Source: Pelagomonas calceolata (taxonomy: Eukaryota; Sar; Pelagophyceae; Pelagomonadales; Pelagomonadaceae). Taken from it: a stretch of DNA of 64,000 bases. The DNA is taken from positions 1,054,001 through 1,118,000 of the forward strand of contig CAKKNE010000004.1 of NCBI GenBank assembly GCA_918797485.1, read 5' to 3'. Below are positions 26,788 to 35,853 of this stretch, piece by piece. Numbering within the stretch: the first letter of the stretch is position 1; each line of letters opens with the position of its first letter. A model generated the notes under the pieces. That model was given only the letters and a program-made list of their open reading frames with translations. It made no database searches and was not told the origin of the DNA. A program made the position numbers and the translations under genes.

Positions 26788-27852
26788 ATGCGCGCCACTG
26801 CTGTAGTGGCGCTCCTCCTCCACGCCCTGCCCGGCTCGCACGGCGCCGCCACCACGTTCGTCCGCGTGCCCGAGGACCTTGCCTACGCGGAGGCCGAGGC
26901 CCGCTGCACGCAGATCGGGGCCGCGATCGCGTCCATCCACAGCGCGGCGGAAAACGAGCTGGCGCGGACAGCCTGCGGCAATAGTGCGTGCTGGCTGGGC
27001 CTGGCGGAGACGGGGGGCGACGCGGGCACCGCCGCGGCGAACCAGACGTGGCTCTGGCAGGACCCGCCGGCGGGCCAAACCGCCCTCCCCGCGTACACGA
27101 ATTGGGCGGCCGGCGCGCCGGACAATGCTGGGGGCGACCAGCGCAACGCCATCATCGACACCGCGGGCGAGTGGCACGACAGCCTCTCATCTCCCTCTCA
27201 CGCCCCCCTCTGCCGCGTGGCCGGCGAGCTCAATTTCACCCTCGACCACGCCCCGCAGCAGTGCCAGGTCAACACAAAATGCCGACAAAAAAAAAGAACA
27301 TCGAAGGGAAAGACAGGGAATGTCCCACGGAAAGACAGGGACCCGACCTGCTGCGGGCGCGGCGCGGAAACATCAAACATCAAACATCGGTCGTGCGCAC
27401 CAGTCGGGGACGCGACGTACCAGTTCGTCCAGACCGGCATGGCCTGCGACGTCGGGGAATCAGTCGAGGAGTACAAATGCTATCCGTGCAAACCCGGGAA
27501 GACCTGCGACATGGGCCCGGGCGACGAAGGAAGATGTAAGTGGCCCGGGCCCGGCCATGGGACTTTTGTTGGCGTTTTTCTCGTCTTCCTCGGTCCGATC
27601 ATCTTCTGCATCTTTGCTGGCGTCGGCTGGTACGTCCACAAGAGGAAGAACGCGGACGAAACGTACGCCGCCGCCGCGCGCCGCGTCCTCTGCCGTCGCG
27701 GGACCAAGGTCCGCGCGGTCGCGCCCACGACGTCCGAGGAAGCGCCCGCGCTGCCGGCCAGCACGGTCAGCGTCGTCGACGCGCCGGCCGCGGGCATCGC
27801 GCCGAACGAGCTCGGCACCGTCGTCTCGGTTAAACCGGCGAATCAAAGATAA
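26788..27852 (+). CDS. Type I membrane protein with C-type lectin domain
   Basis: 354 residues from ATG 26788. It has the signal peptide MRATAVVALLLHALPGSHG. Residues about 22-145 are a C-type lectin fold: YAEAEARCTQIGAAIASIHS, ACWLGLAETGG, YTNWAAGAPDNAGGDQRNA, GEWHDSL and PLCRV. The Glu-Pro-Asn type calcium motif is not clear, so sugar binding is uncertain. A Cys-rich part (YKCYPCKPGKTCDMG) leads to a membrane segment (VFLVFLGPIIFCIFAGVGWY) and a cytosolic tail. The low-complexity A/G-rich stretch at about 27280-27350 reads in frame but could hide a small intron. It occupies the right unit of the duplicated block. Confidence 0.7.
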   Translation: MRATAVVALLLHALPGSHGAATTFVRVPEDLAYAEAEARCTQIGAAIASIHSAAENELARTACGNSACWLGLAETGGDAGTAAANQTWLWQDPPAGQTALPAYTNWAAGAPDNAGGDQRNAIIDTAGEWHDSLSSPSHAPLCRVAGELNFTLDHAPQQCQVNTKCRQKKRTSKGKTGNVPRKDRDPTCCGRGAETSNIKHRSCAPVGDATYQFVQTGMACDVGESVEEYKCYPCKPGKTCDMGPGDEGRCKWPGPGHGTFVGVFLVFLGPIIFCIFAGVGWYVHKRKNADETYAAAARRVLCRRGTKVRAVAPTTSEEAPALPASTVSVVDAPAAGIAPNELGTVVSVKPANQR

Positions 27853-28092
27853 CGTCGCCGCCGCCCGCCGGGAAAAGATGGCCTCGCGTAGCGCCGTCGC
27901 CCCCGAGGCCAAGCAGCCGCCGGCGGAGCGGGAGCCGGGCGCCGGGCGGCCCGTCGTCGAGGGCGTCGTCGTCGAACCGGAGCCCGAGAGCATGGCGCCG
28001 GGGGCCGAGCAAGAACCTGTAGTTGTGTGTATTCCCCCACGGAAGGCATCTAAGCGAGGAGTAAGTCTTACGCCACAGGGGGAGGGAGGAAC

Positions 28093-29895
28093 TCAGGCGA
28101 GCGCCTGGACCAGCGCGGCGCTCTCCGCCTTGTAGTCGCAGGGCTTGACGTCCGCGATGGACACCTTGACCCGCGTCTGCTCGTTCCACGTGTCCGCCTT
28201 CGCGCGCAGCTTCAGGACGTAGCGCTGGAAGTTGAACTGCTTCATGTACGATTCGAACTTGCCGTCCTCGCCGTCGACCTCCTCCTTGTACACGGCCAGT
28301 TGGTCCGCGTCGACCTTCCCAAACAGTTCCAAGGCCGATTCGTTGAAGGCCGACACCCAGGCCTGGCCGCTGTCGTCGATGAAGGTGCAGGACACGATGT
28401 AGCGCCGCTGGCACTCGGCACTGGTAGAATTGCACTTCTCGCACATCCACGTGCCGTCCGTATTTTGCACGACCTTCTTCTGGCAGCCCTCGGACGCGCA
28501 GGCCTCGTACCAGAGCTTCTCGGAGCGCACGAAGTTCAAGGTGGCCGCAACCCCGATGTAGTCGGGCTTCTCGCCATACCCGAGCTGTTTGGCCTTGATG
28601 TCGTCCAGCACACCTCGCTCGCCAAAGGGCACTTCGCGGCCGCCCATGCCGCCACCTGAGCCACCTGTCAAGCCTTGGGTGGAGGAGTCCTTGCCGCCCT
28701 CGGACCACCACTGTCGTAACTCCACACTTCGCGGGATGTCCTGGCTGTCCCACAATAATTGGGAGGAGAAGCCTGACGAGAGGGAAACGCCGCCGAAGTC
28801 ACCAACTCTAAGACCCTTGGCGCAGAGCGTCGGCTGCGAATCCCAGAAGGCGTCCTCCTTCAAAGCAACGTCGCCCCAGAACGTGCACCGGATGTCAAAA
28901 CCGCTGTCGTCGCAGAGGACGACCTCTCGCTTCGTCAGTTCCTTGCCGGACTTGGACGAGATGATCGTGCCGACGGGCTCGGCCTTGCGCACGATGGCGA
29001 CGACGTCGATGTTGCCGTCGCGCGGGCCGCCGCCGTCGCCGAATATCGACAGGGGCTGCCAGTCGCCCTTGATCTGGGAGATGCCCGCGTCGTCGTCGCA
29101 GGCTTCCACCGTGACGTTGCCGAAGGTCAATTCAAATTCATGACTTAATGAAGTGTACTGCTTGTTGGCCGGCTTGAGGCGGCCGGACGTCTCCTGGAAC
29201 GTGTAGACCTTGCCTTCCTCGAGTAGAGGGAACACTTTGTCCGCCGTCTCCTTGAAGAACGTGCCGCGGATCTCGCCGGACGCATCGAGCAGGTCGACGG
29301 AGAAGAGGTTACCTTTCGAGGTCGGCTTGTCCCAGTAGCGCATCTGGGATTTCGAGGTCACGCGCGCGCGCAGGCAGAAGCGCTGCTGGTAGGGGTTGAG
29401 CTCGGCGATGGGCATGGCCGCGCGGCCGCCGGCGCTCGGTCTTCTCGGCGCGGCCCTCGCCGGCGCGGGCGCGGGCTTCTTCGGCGCCGCTTGCGGAGCA
29501 GGCGCGCCGCCGGCCGGCTGGGCGTCGCTCGGTAGTGCTTCGCCGTTCGGGTAGCCCGTCGGCGCGCCGATCAACTTCTGGGGGCCCGCCGCGACCTCGA
29601 GGTCGATGACGATGACGATCTTGCGGCCGGCCATGTCGTTCACGGAGTACTTGAGGAGTCTCACGAGGCATCCCGGCGCGAAGTCGCCGCCCTCCTGGAG
29701 CAAGGCGTGGACCTGCGTCGCCGCCATGGCGTAGACCCACCGCGAGCCGTCCGTGAGCCAGAGCTTGTGGCGCGTCGCGTTCGCGCCGCCTACCGGCTGG
29801 AACTTCGCCACCTGGAGGACCGGGCGGTCGCCGCCATCACTCGTGACGATCTCGTTGACGATGCCTTCGACGGCGCCGGCGCTGAGCGTCGTCAT
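28093..29895 (-). CDS. RPA1: Replication protein A large subunit
   Basis: 600 residues from the ATG at 29895. It holds the N-terminal OB fold (residues 1 to about 105), a P/A-rich linker, then DBD-A starting at PIAELNPYQQRF (with the family WxIKARVTxKS block as CLRARVTSKSQMRYW). DBD-B follows. DBD-C carries the zinc ribbon YEACASEGCQKKV and WMCEKCNS. Order and length match RPA70 of other eukaryotes (about 600-620). It binds single-stranded DNA in replication and repair as a heterotrimer with RPA32 and RPA14. The frame continues upstream of the ATG but with alanine/arginine noise. Its last codons are duplicated at 26477-26548. Confidence 0.95.
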   Translation of the reverse strand: MTTLSAGAVEGIVNEIVTSDGGDRPVLQVAKFQPVGGANATRHKLWLTDGSRWVYAMAATQVHALLQEGGDFAPGCLVRLLKYSVNDMAGRKIVIVIDLEVAAGPQKLIGAPTGYPNGEALPSDAQPAGGAPAPQAAPKKPAPAPARAAPRRPSAGGRAAMPIAELNPYQQRFCLRARVTSKSQMRYWDKPTSKGNLFSVDLLDASGEIRGTFFKETADKVFPLLEEGKVYTFQETSGRLKPANKQYTSLSHEFELTFGNVTVEACDDDAGISQIKGDWQPLSIFGDGGGPRDGNIDVVAIVRKAEPVGTIISSKSGKELTKREVVLCDDSGFDIRCTFWGDVALKEDAFWDSQPTLCAKGLRVGDFGGVSLSSGFSSQLLWDSQDIPRSVELRQWWSEGGKDSSTQGLTGGSGGGMGGREVPFGERGVLDDIKAKQLGYGEKPDYIGVAATLNFVRSEKLWYEACASEGCQKKVVQNTDGTWMCEKCNSTSAECQRRYIVSCTFIDDSGQAWVSAFNESALELFGKVDADQLAVYKEEVDGEDGKFESYMKQFNFQRYVLKLRAKADTWNEQTRVKVSIADVKPCDYKAESAALVQALA

Positions 29896-30576
29896 CGTTT
29901 TGCCTGTGCGTGGGACGGTCCCGCGGCGCGTTCCCTCTCCGTCGCTGGGGCGCGGCGCGCGCGGAAAAGCTGTGGGCGGCTGGCGCGGTGGCGGCGCGGC
30001 GTGAAAATGGGTGCGGCGCGGGCGGCGCACTCTTCTACGCGCTGCTGTTTTGAAAAAGAGCGCTCCTCGGTTTTGGGGGGCCTGCGGCGCGCGCAGCGTC
30101 GTTTTCGACCGCGTCAAGCCTCCGCGCGTCGTAGATAGGTGTGAGGCGCCGCAGCGCACCGGTGATCCAGTCCAATTCCACGCCTGTGAGCCGGGAGCAC
30201 GTCCCAATTCAAACAAGCCAGCAGCCCGAACTCTCGCGCCGCTCGATCTCGGACCGCTGCGAAAACCGCCAAGACCGCTCTGGACTTGGCGTCCGTGCTC
30301 CACTGGAGCCCTGGAAGCTTGTGGGAGTGAGTTAAGCTAGTAAAACCCCCTCTAGCCCGGCTGCAGCCCAATCAGCTCGCAGCACTTTTGCGACGCGACT
30401 TCGTGCCGTGCGCGTTGTCAGAGCTGGCATTCGTGCTACTGACAGCCACGCGCTGCGAAACCGAAGTTCTCCGTGCGCCTGCGCCGCGCTCCCGACAAAC
30501 ACAAAGACTTGCAAGGCTGCCAAAGCGCTGCAGACGCGCGTGGCCTCATCGCTGCAAGCAAGGCATAAAAAAAGCC
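29896..30576. other. Divergent intergenic region
   Basis: About 680 bases between RPA1 and the CNNM gene. A weak relative of the promoter motif, GCTAGTAAAACCCCCTCTAGC, lies at 30335-30355. No gene is seen; long open frames here lack domains. Confidence 0.4.
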
Positions 30577-32198
30577 ATGCTCGACGCCGCGACCTGCGAA
30601 GCCGCTCTGGCAACCTCGCCCCACGTCACCGATCACAAAGCCGCGTGCGCCGACCTCGTCACAGCACTTGCAAGGAGACGGCTCTCCGAGGACCACGCGT
30701 TCGCGACGTTCGACGACGTGCAGGACTACGTCGACCTAGCGTGCGTTATTGTGATTGTGGCCTGCGCCGCATTAGCTGCGGGTTTAACGATGGGCGTCAC
30801 TTCTCTAGAGTCCTCGGAACTCCGAGTGATAGTAAGGACCGGCACCGCAACCGAAAAGAGCCAAGCCTCGAAACTCCTACCGCTGGTGGAGAGGAGGCCG
30901 CATCACCAAGTACTAGTAACCCTGTTATTATGCAACTCGCTCGCCAACGAGGCTTTACCTATATTTGTAGACAAACTAGCGCCGACGTGGGCCGCCGTGC
31001 TCTTCTCCGTCGTCTTCGTGCTAGTTTTTGGGGAAATATTACCGTCGGCCATCTTCACGGGTCCCTCGCAGCTGCGGATGGCCGCTCTCTGCGCGCCCCT
31101 CGTGAAATGCGTCCTGGCGGTGTTCTCTCCAATAACCTACCCTATTAGCTTGTTACTCGACCACTACCTGCCCGAGGAAGACGACTGCGAAGAACCAGAT
31201 GAGATCGTGGCGCGGGTCGAAGTGGAACGGGAGCTGGCGCAGCTGCGGGGACGGCCGGCGCCCTTCACGGCGGACGAGTCGAACTTGGTGCGAGGAGTGA
31301 TGGCTCTACGGAGAACGACCGTCGCGGACGTCTACGTTCCTCTCAAGAGGGTCGCTACCGTCTCAGCAAGTGCGCCGTTGACGCTAGAAACGCTGCAAGC
31401 TCTGAGGGATGCCGGGCATAGTAGGATACCTCTCAGGTGGTCGCAGACGCCCGGAGACTGGCGCGATTTCATACTCGTGAAGGAGCTCGTCGGGTGCCGA
31501 CCTGTGCATACATAAAAATTTCGCGGCGCGTTCTTGAATCGTCGCGTATGACCTCCACGCCGACGCGACGCCTGCTCGATAGCGTGGCGATGCCGGTTCG
31601 TCACCGCTCGACGGTCCCCTTGACTCACTGGTTGATTCCACACAGGTGCCAACCAGACCAGACCATCACGCTGTCCGGGACGGGCCGAGCTCTAAGAACC
31701 CCGCATTGGGTCTCCCTCGACCAGTCACTACCGGAGGTTTTAGACCTCTTCCAGCAGGGCCAAAGTCACGTCGCGTTCGTGTCGATGAACCCGCAACGCT
31801 CAGCGAGTTGTAGAGTCCACGACCGCGAAACGCTGGCCGTAGGAATCGTCACTCTGGAGGACGTCGTCGAGGAATTGATCACCGAAGAGATTTACGACGA
31901 GGACGACCGGAGGATCGCCAAAAGGGTCGTCGGCAATTTCATCCTCCGAAAATGGTTCGGGCGGTCGGCGGTCCTGCAGCGGGCGACGCTGTCTGGTCGG
32001 CGGGCGTCGCTCGAACGAGGTTCGGTGTCGCCGCCGTCTCGTAGAGGTTCGGTGCGCGGGAGATTACGGGCGTCGTCGGCGCATGAGGCCTCGGTGGCTT
32101 CTACGGTTGGTCGTGCTTTACGTCGGTTGGGGTCTCAATCGTCGACGGCGGGCGAGCGGACAAGGCTCGTGGTGGATGAAGGCGCGGACGTCGTGTGA
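30577..32198 (+). CDS. CNNM/MAM3-type membrane transporter (DUF21 + CBS pair), 2 exons
   Basis: Exons 30577-31505 and 31646-32198, 493 residues. A luminal N-terminus is followed by the DUF21 membrane domain: VIVACAALAAGLTMGVTSLE, HHQVLVTLLLCNSLANEALP and VFVLVFGEILPSAIFTGPSQ. The LVTLLLCN and GEILP blocks are diagnostic. CBS motifs follow, with MALRRTTVADVYVPLKRVAT and the second half ending GIVTLEDVVEELITEEIYDE. The Ser/Arg-rich tail is probably regulatory. Family members move or sense magnesium and other divalent cations. The intron falls between the two CBS motifs, within CRPV-CQPDQ, and is an introner with a GC donor. Confidence 0.9.
31502..31645 (+). mobile_element. Introner element in the CNNM gene
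   Basis: A 144-bp element with ends CTGTGCATACATAAAAATTT and TTGATTCCACACAG. The flanking 8-mers gtgccgac and gtgccaac match at 7 of 8. The interior shares CTCGATAGCGTGGCGATG and CACCGCTCGACGG-type blocks with the elements at 44757 and 60614. The frame demands that splicing removes 31506-31645 (140 nt), so the donor is GC; a donor at the GT in 31504 would break the frame. Confidence 0.85.
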
Positions 32199-32281
32199 GT
32201 TTATATGCTAAGTATTTGTAATTAATTGCTCGCCGGGTCGCGGGCGCGGAGGACGGCTCGCGAACAGTGTAATTCATTCTT

Positions 32282-33418
32282 CTACGTGAAGACGACGCTC
32301 TGCCCGGCTTCGCGGGCGCGGAGCGCGGCTCGCGCGGTTCGCAAACCCGCATCAACCCCTGTCGTGAGCGGGTGCGCGCCACCCATCACGCGCCGCGCGA
32401 TCCGATTCGCGTCCTCGAGCGTCGTCACGGCCTCGCGCACATCGTCGAGCGTGGCTGCAGGGTCCTTGTAGAGCGCAACCGCGTAACACAACTGCATCCT
32501 AAGCGGGAACTCATTCGAATCTCCAAGAACGCGCCGCGATACGGGCATCGTTTTGCGCAGCAGTGATTTGGTTTCTTCGAAGCGCTCTAGAGCCTGAAGG
32601 GACGCCGCGTAGTTGGTTGCTGCTATGAGGGTTTGCGGATGATCCTTGCCGTGTAACTTTAAGCGTCCGGAGTACACGTCTCGCTCCATGCTTAGAGCCT
32701 CCTCAAGCCGTCCAAGCTGTGCATGTGTTCTCGCAAGATTGCTCTGCACGGCGAGCAGGTTGTGTTCTGATGTGCCATTGCGTCGCTTCATAGAAAACTC
32801 GGCCTCTCTCACGGACAACGACTCTTCGTGGTGACATGCAGAGGATAAACCGTTCGCAAGTACGCCCATCGCCATGCGCCGAGCCTCGTCCGCCTCCGGC
32901 CGACCGACGTACGTTTTCCAGCACGCCCACCCGAGCGCGCATCGCACGACGCCGTGGTAGTGTTGCTCGCACAGGCTACACGTGAACCACCGCCGCCACC
33001 TCTCGTTCAACACCTTGACGCCCAAATTGTTCTCCTCGGCCTCCGCGAACAAGATCTTCGCCTGCTCCGCCAGACACGACACGTGCGCGAAGCCCGCCGT
33101 CCCGCGGCACGCACACATGCGCACGAGGCCCTCCTTCGTCTTCCAGTGCAAGGCCTGCGTGCAGATGTAGCACGTCTGGCCCTTCGTGTCCTCGGCGCAC
33201 GCCTCGACCGCGACCGCGACGGCCTCCTTGTATTTTTTGTCGGCGTTATACTGTTCTGCGTTGCCGCCGCGGTGTATTTTCTTACACATCTGCTTGTGGC
33301 CGCGGCGCCAGTGGTCATGCTGGCAAGTCGAGTCACAATAGCGAACCTTACATCTAACACAGCGGGGCGCGTCGTGGGCCAGTGGGGCGGCGCAGGCGGC
33401 GCAAGTTGTGAGGATCAT
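32282..33418 (-). CDS. MYND finger - RING-CH-like - TPR protein, paralogue 2
   Basis: 378 residues from the ATG at 33418 (MILTTCAACAAPLAHDAPRC). The same layout as paralogue 1, and very close to it through the MYND and RING-CH parts (CKKIHRGGNAEQYNADKKYK, GQTCYICTQALHWKTKEGL). It diverges in the TPR half. The 150 bases upstream of the ATG also resemble those of paralogue 1, so promoter and gene were copied together. A short tandem echo of its 3' coding end (GGGCGCGGAGGACGGCTCGCG) lies just beyond the stop at about 32230-32270. The start is chosen from the match to the paralogues; longer upstream frame is noise. Confidence 0.85.
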   Translation of the reverse strand: MILTTCAACAAPLAHDAPRCVRCKVRYCDSTCQHDHWRRGHKQMCKKIHRGGNAEQYNADKKYKEAVAVAVEACAEDTKGQTCYICTQALHWKTKEGLVRMCACRGTAGFAHVSCLAEQAKILFAEAEENNLGVKVLNERWRRWFTCSLCEQHYHGVVRCALGWACWKTYVGRPEADEARRMAMGVLANGLSSACHHEESLSVREAEFSMKRRNGTSEHNLLAVQSNLARTHAQLGRLEEALSMERDVYSGRLKLHGKDHPQTLIAATNYAASLQALERFEETKSLLRKTMPVSRRVLGDSNEFPLRMQLCYAVALYKDPAATLDDVREAVTTLEDANRIARRVMGGAHPLTTGVDAGLRTARAALRAREAGQSVVFT

Positions 33419-33637
33419 TTTGCGTTGGTTTGGCGTTTGTGAGGCTCGCGCGTCGCGTGTTTTGTGGCTGGACCCAAAAATCGGGTTCACAAATTTGCCG
33501 CAAACGTTCGCCCCGTCGGGTCGTATATCGCGCCGGCGGCGTGCGCAGGACTCGTAACGTTCGTCGCGAGCCGCCTCGGGGGCACCGGTATTGATTGTGA
33601 CCACCCAAGCCAAAATTCCTGGGACTAAAGCGCCGGC

Positions 33638-34210
33638 ATGGGTGCCCTGTTCTCGACGCGACACACACTTCACAGCGACGGCGCCGACGCGGCCCGCGGC
33701 GAGGACCTCGCGTTCTACTTACAACTGGATCTCGACCACGAACCCAAAGACGTCGTCGAATTGGGGGTCGGCGCGTCCGGCGCGGCCCTGCGCGCGGTCC
33801 TCGCGGCGAAGCCGAAGAGCCTCCACGCCCGGGAGCTGTCGGAGAAGAACCGAAAACGGCTGGAGAAGGAATTCGCAAAAGAGGTCGAATCTGGAGTGAT
33901 GACGATCTCGGGCTCCACCACGCCGCGGCCCCTGCCTTTGGATGATGCCAGTGTAGATATCATCTACGGCCTGCACGGCCTCCACTGCATGGAGTCCTTC
34001 GCGGATATCCACGCGGAGATGCGGCGACTCCTGCGGCCCGGCGGGAGACTGGTGTGGGCCTGCGGCTCTTACGGCCCGGCGGGAGAAGGCGGATCGCGCG
34101 TGCTGGCCGGGGCGATGCGCGCGGCGGGCTTCGTCGACGTTAAGATCGACGTCACGCGGCTCCAGGGCGCCGCGAGGTGGACGCCAGTCGTGGGCGTGAA
34201 GGCGCGCTAA
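33638..34210 (+). CDS. Class I SAM-dependent methyltransferase
   Basis: 190 residues from ATG 33638. Motif I is DVVELGVGASGAALRAVLA, the glycine-rich SAM-binding loop. LPLDDASVDIIYGLHGLHCM is the motif around the post-II/III region, and RRLLRPGGRLVWACGSYG is the LKPGG-type motif. These are the hallmarks of UbiE/Methyltransf_11 type enzymes, but the substrate is not evident. It is short and compact, probably a single domain. It is divergent from the MYND gene with 219 bases between. Confidence 0.85.
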   Translation: MGALFSTRHTLHSDGADAARGEDLAFYLQLDLDHEPKDVVELGVGASGAALRAVLAAKPKSLHARELSEKNRKRLEKEFAKEVESGVMTISGSTTPRPLPLDDASVDIIYGLHGLHCMESFADIHAEMRRLLRPGGRLVWACGSYGPAGEGGSRVLAGAMRAAGFVDVKIDVTRLQGAARWTPVVGVKAR

Positions 34211-34328
34211 TCTCGTGCCGCGGCGAAGGCGGTCCAGGCGCCATCCACGCCATCGCCGCGAGCGACGCCGACGCATGTGTATAAACTAAGTAATCCAAGG
34301 CTCGATGGCGTCCGTACGTTAGAATAAA

Positions 34329-35519
34329 TTACTCGCTCCTAACCAACCACAGCGTGTGCCACTCCCGCTCCTCTCTCTTCTCGAGCGTTACCACAATCGT
34401 AGAACCATCAATAGTCCACGAACACCCAGAGGGATCGATGGGCGCAAACAACGGCGACCAGTGAATTAACTGGACGCCATCACACGTCACGGTCAGCGCG
34501 TCGCCTCGACCATAAGAGACCTTGACGCGCGCCTTGAGAGGCTTCTCAGATTCTGGACAAGTCACCACAATCTCGACCTCATCATCAGTCTGCGACCACT
34601 TGTAATTCTCGCCGCTACCGGACTTGACGTCCACGGGCCGCATGGCCTGGGACTGGGCGTGGTGGCTCCTGAGAGACGCGACGCACCAGTCCGAGGCCGG
34701 ATCTAGCTCCGACTCGTAGAAGTCGACGTTCCTTAAACCGGAAGGGCCCGCTTGCGTTCTTCCTACATAAGCGTCGCCTTTTATGGATAACCCGTGCAAC
34801 CCACAAGCAGCACAGAGCTTCTCGGCGCGCGCGTTTCTGGGTCGTTCCCGCAACGCCCCGATGCCGTCGATGTACAACGAGACGTGTCTCCCTGATGAAG
34901 AGTCTCTAGCTAAGGGATAGGCCTCGACGTGGCCCTCTTCCGACGCTAAACTTTGTAGAGTGTCGAAGGACGGCGCCTCGACGCTTTGCTGCGACAGCAT
35001 CTTGCTCAGTCTATCTGTCGTTTCTCGTTCCACGGCGCGCCGGTCCATCACTGTCCGATCGGCAAAGACGGGCTTGAGGAGCGTCAACAGCGTGTCGCCC
35101 TTCGAAATAGGACCGTGCAATCGGGAAACGTTTTCCGTCGGCGTGTGAGGAAGTTTGAGGTACACGAATTCGCCCGCTCCCCGAAGAGGCACGACCTCCT
35201 TCTTTGTAGAACGGTCTTCAGACGTCTCGACCTCGACGCCCCGCTCGCGCAGGTAGGCCAGGCGCTGGTCCGGCGTCAGCGCGTCCTCCTCGTCGTCGTC
35301 GAGTGTGGGTGCTGGTGGTGGCACCGCGGCGCTCGCGACGGTCTCTACGTTCAGCCCTTCGACCGTCGGCTCCTTCTCGCTGGTCTCCGGCGGCGGCGTG
35401 GGCTTCTTCCTCGTCATGTCGCGCACGACGTCGACCTCGACGCCGCGCGACCGCAGGTAGGCCAGGCGCTCGGCGGGCGTCATGGCTTCGGCGTTGGGCG
35501 GTGGCGTGGGGACGTGCAT
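34329..35519 (-). CDS. CS-domain protein (NudC-like C-terminus) with N-terminal repeats
   Basis: 396 residues from the ATG at 35519. Two copies of a short helix lie near the N-terminus: TPAERLAYLRSRGVEVD and TPDQRLAYLRERGVEVE. The middle part is unknown and includes SLYIDGIGALRERPRNARAE and a Cys pair (KLCAACGLHG). The last roughly 100 residues form a CS domain of the NudC/p23 class (YKWSQTDDEVEIVVTCPESE, SWTIDGSTIVVTLEKREERE, HTLW). Such domains assist Hsp90 or bind clients. The motif copy at 35720 is 201 bases upstream. Confidence 0.75.
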   Translation of the reverse strand: MHVPTPPPNAEAMTPAERLAYLRSRGVEVDVVRDMTRKKPTPPPETSEKEPTVEGLNVETVASAAVPPPAPTLDDDEEDALTPDQRLAYLRERGVEVETSEDRSTKKEVVPLRGAGEFVYLKLPHTPTENVSRLHGPISKGDTLLTLLKPVFADRTVMDRRAVERETTDRLSKMLSQQSVEAPSFDTLQSLASEEGHVEAYPLARDSSSGRHVSLYIDGIGALRERPRNARAEKLCAACGLHGLSIKGDAYVGRTQAGPSGLRNVDFYESELDPASDWCVASLRSHHAQSQAMRPVDVKSGSGENYKWSQTDDEVEIVVTCPESEKPLKARVKVSYGRGDALTVTCDGVQLIHWSPLFAPIDPSGCSWTIDGSTIVVTLEKREEREWHTLWLVRSE

Positions 35520-35719
35520 TTTGTAGCTGTGGCTGCACGAATGCGGCGTGTAATTAGCTGGATAGCTCGCAGAGGCCGATCGTGTGAGGGCGGCGCTTGA
35601 GCGGCAGTAGCGGTGCAGCTCTGTATCGCCGGCGGTAGCAGCGATCAAGAACGGCAGCTTGCGACCCTGAGATTCAGCATGCGACGCGTAATGCTGGTCG
35701 TACTCGTAGGAGAGTGCTT

Positions 35720-35743
35720 GCTAGTGTGTTACATGCCGCTAGC
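35720..35743. promoter_or_regulatory. Palindromic promoter motif in a divergent spacer
   Basis: GCTAGTGTGTTAC, ATG, CCGCTAGC. It is 201 bases from the minus ATG at 35519 and 111 from the plus ATG at 35854. Confidence 0.6.
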
Positions 35744-35818
35744 TTTGCTTGCGTTTTGCTGCAATTGCGTGGCTGCAGCGGAGCTTGAGTCGCCATAGCT
35801 CTCAGTGCTGGCCTATAC

Positions 35819-35834
35819 TCTATATATATATACA
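35819..35834 (+). promoter_or_regulatory. TATA-rich tract
   Basis: CTCTATATATATATATACAT-type tract 20-35 bases upstream of the ATG at 35854. It is unusual in this GC-rich setting. It could be a TATA element with a very short leader or a simple dinucleotide repeat. Confidence 0.3.
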
Positions 35835-35853
35835 TAGCGTCAGCAGCACATCA

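Larger units (their letters stand above)
35520..35853. other. Divergent intergenic region
   Basis: About 330 bases holding the palindromic motif and the TATA-rich tract. No gene is seen. Confidence 0.45.

Noticed and set aside
28093-29143. Long open frames antisense to RPA1
   Set aside because: Shadow of strong third-position GC bias in the real gene. RPA1 itself is unambiguous.
30335-30355. Fifteenth copy of the palindromic motif
   Set aside because: GCTAGT and CTAGC arms are there, but the TGTCTTAC core is replaced by AAAACCCCC, so it was not counted.
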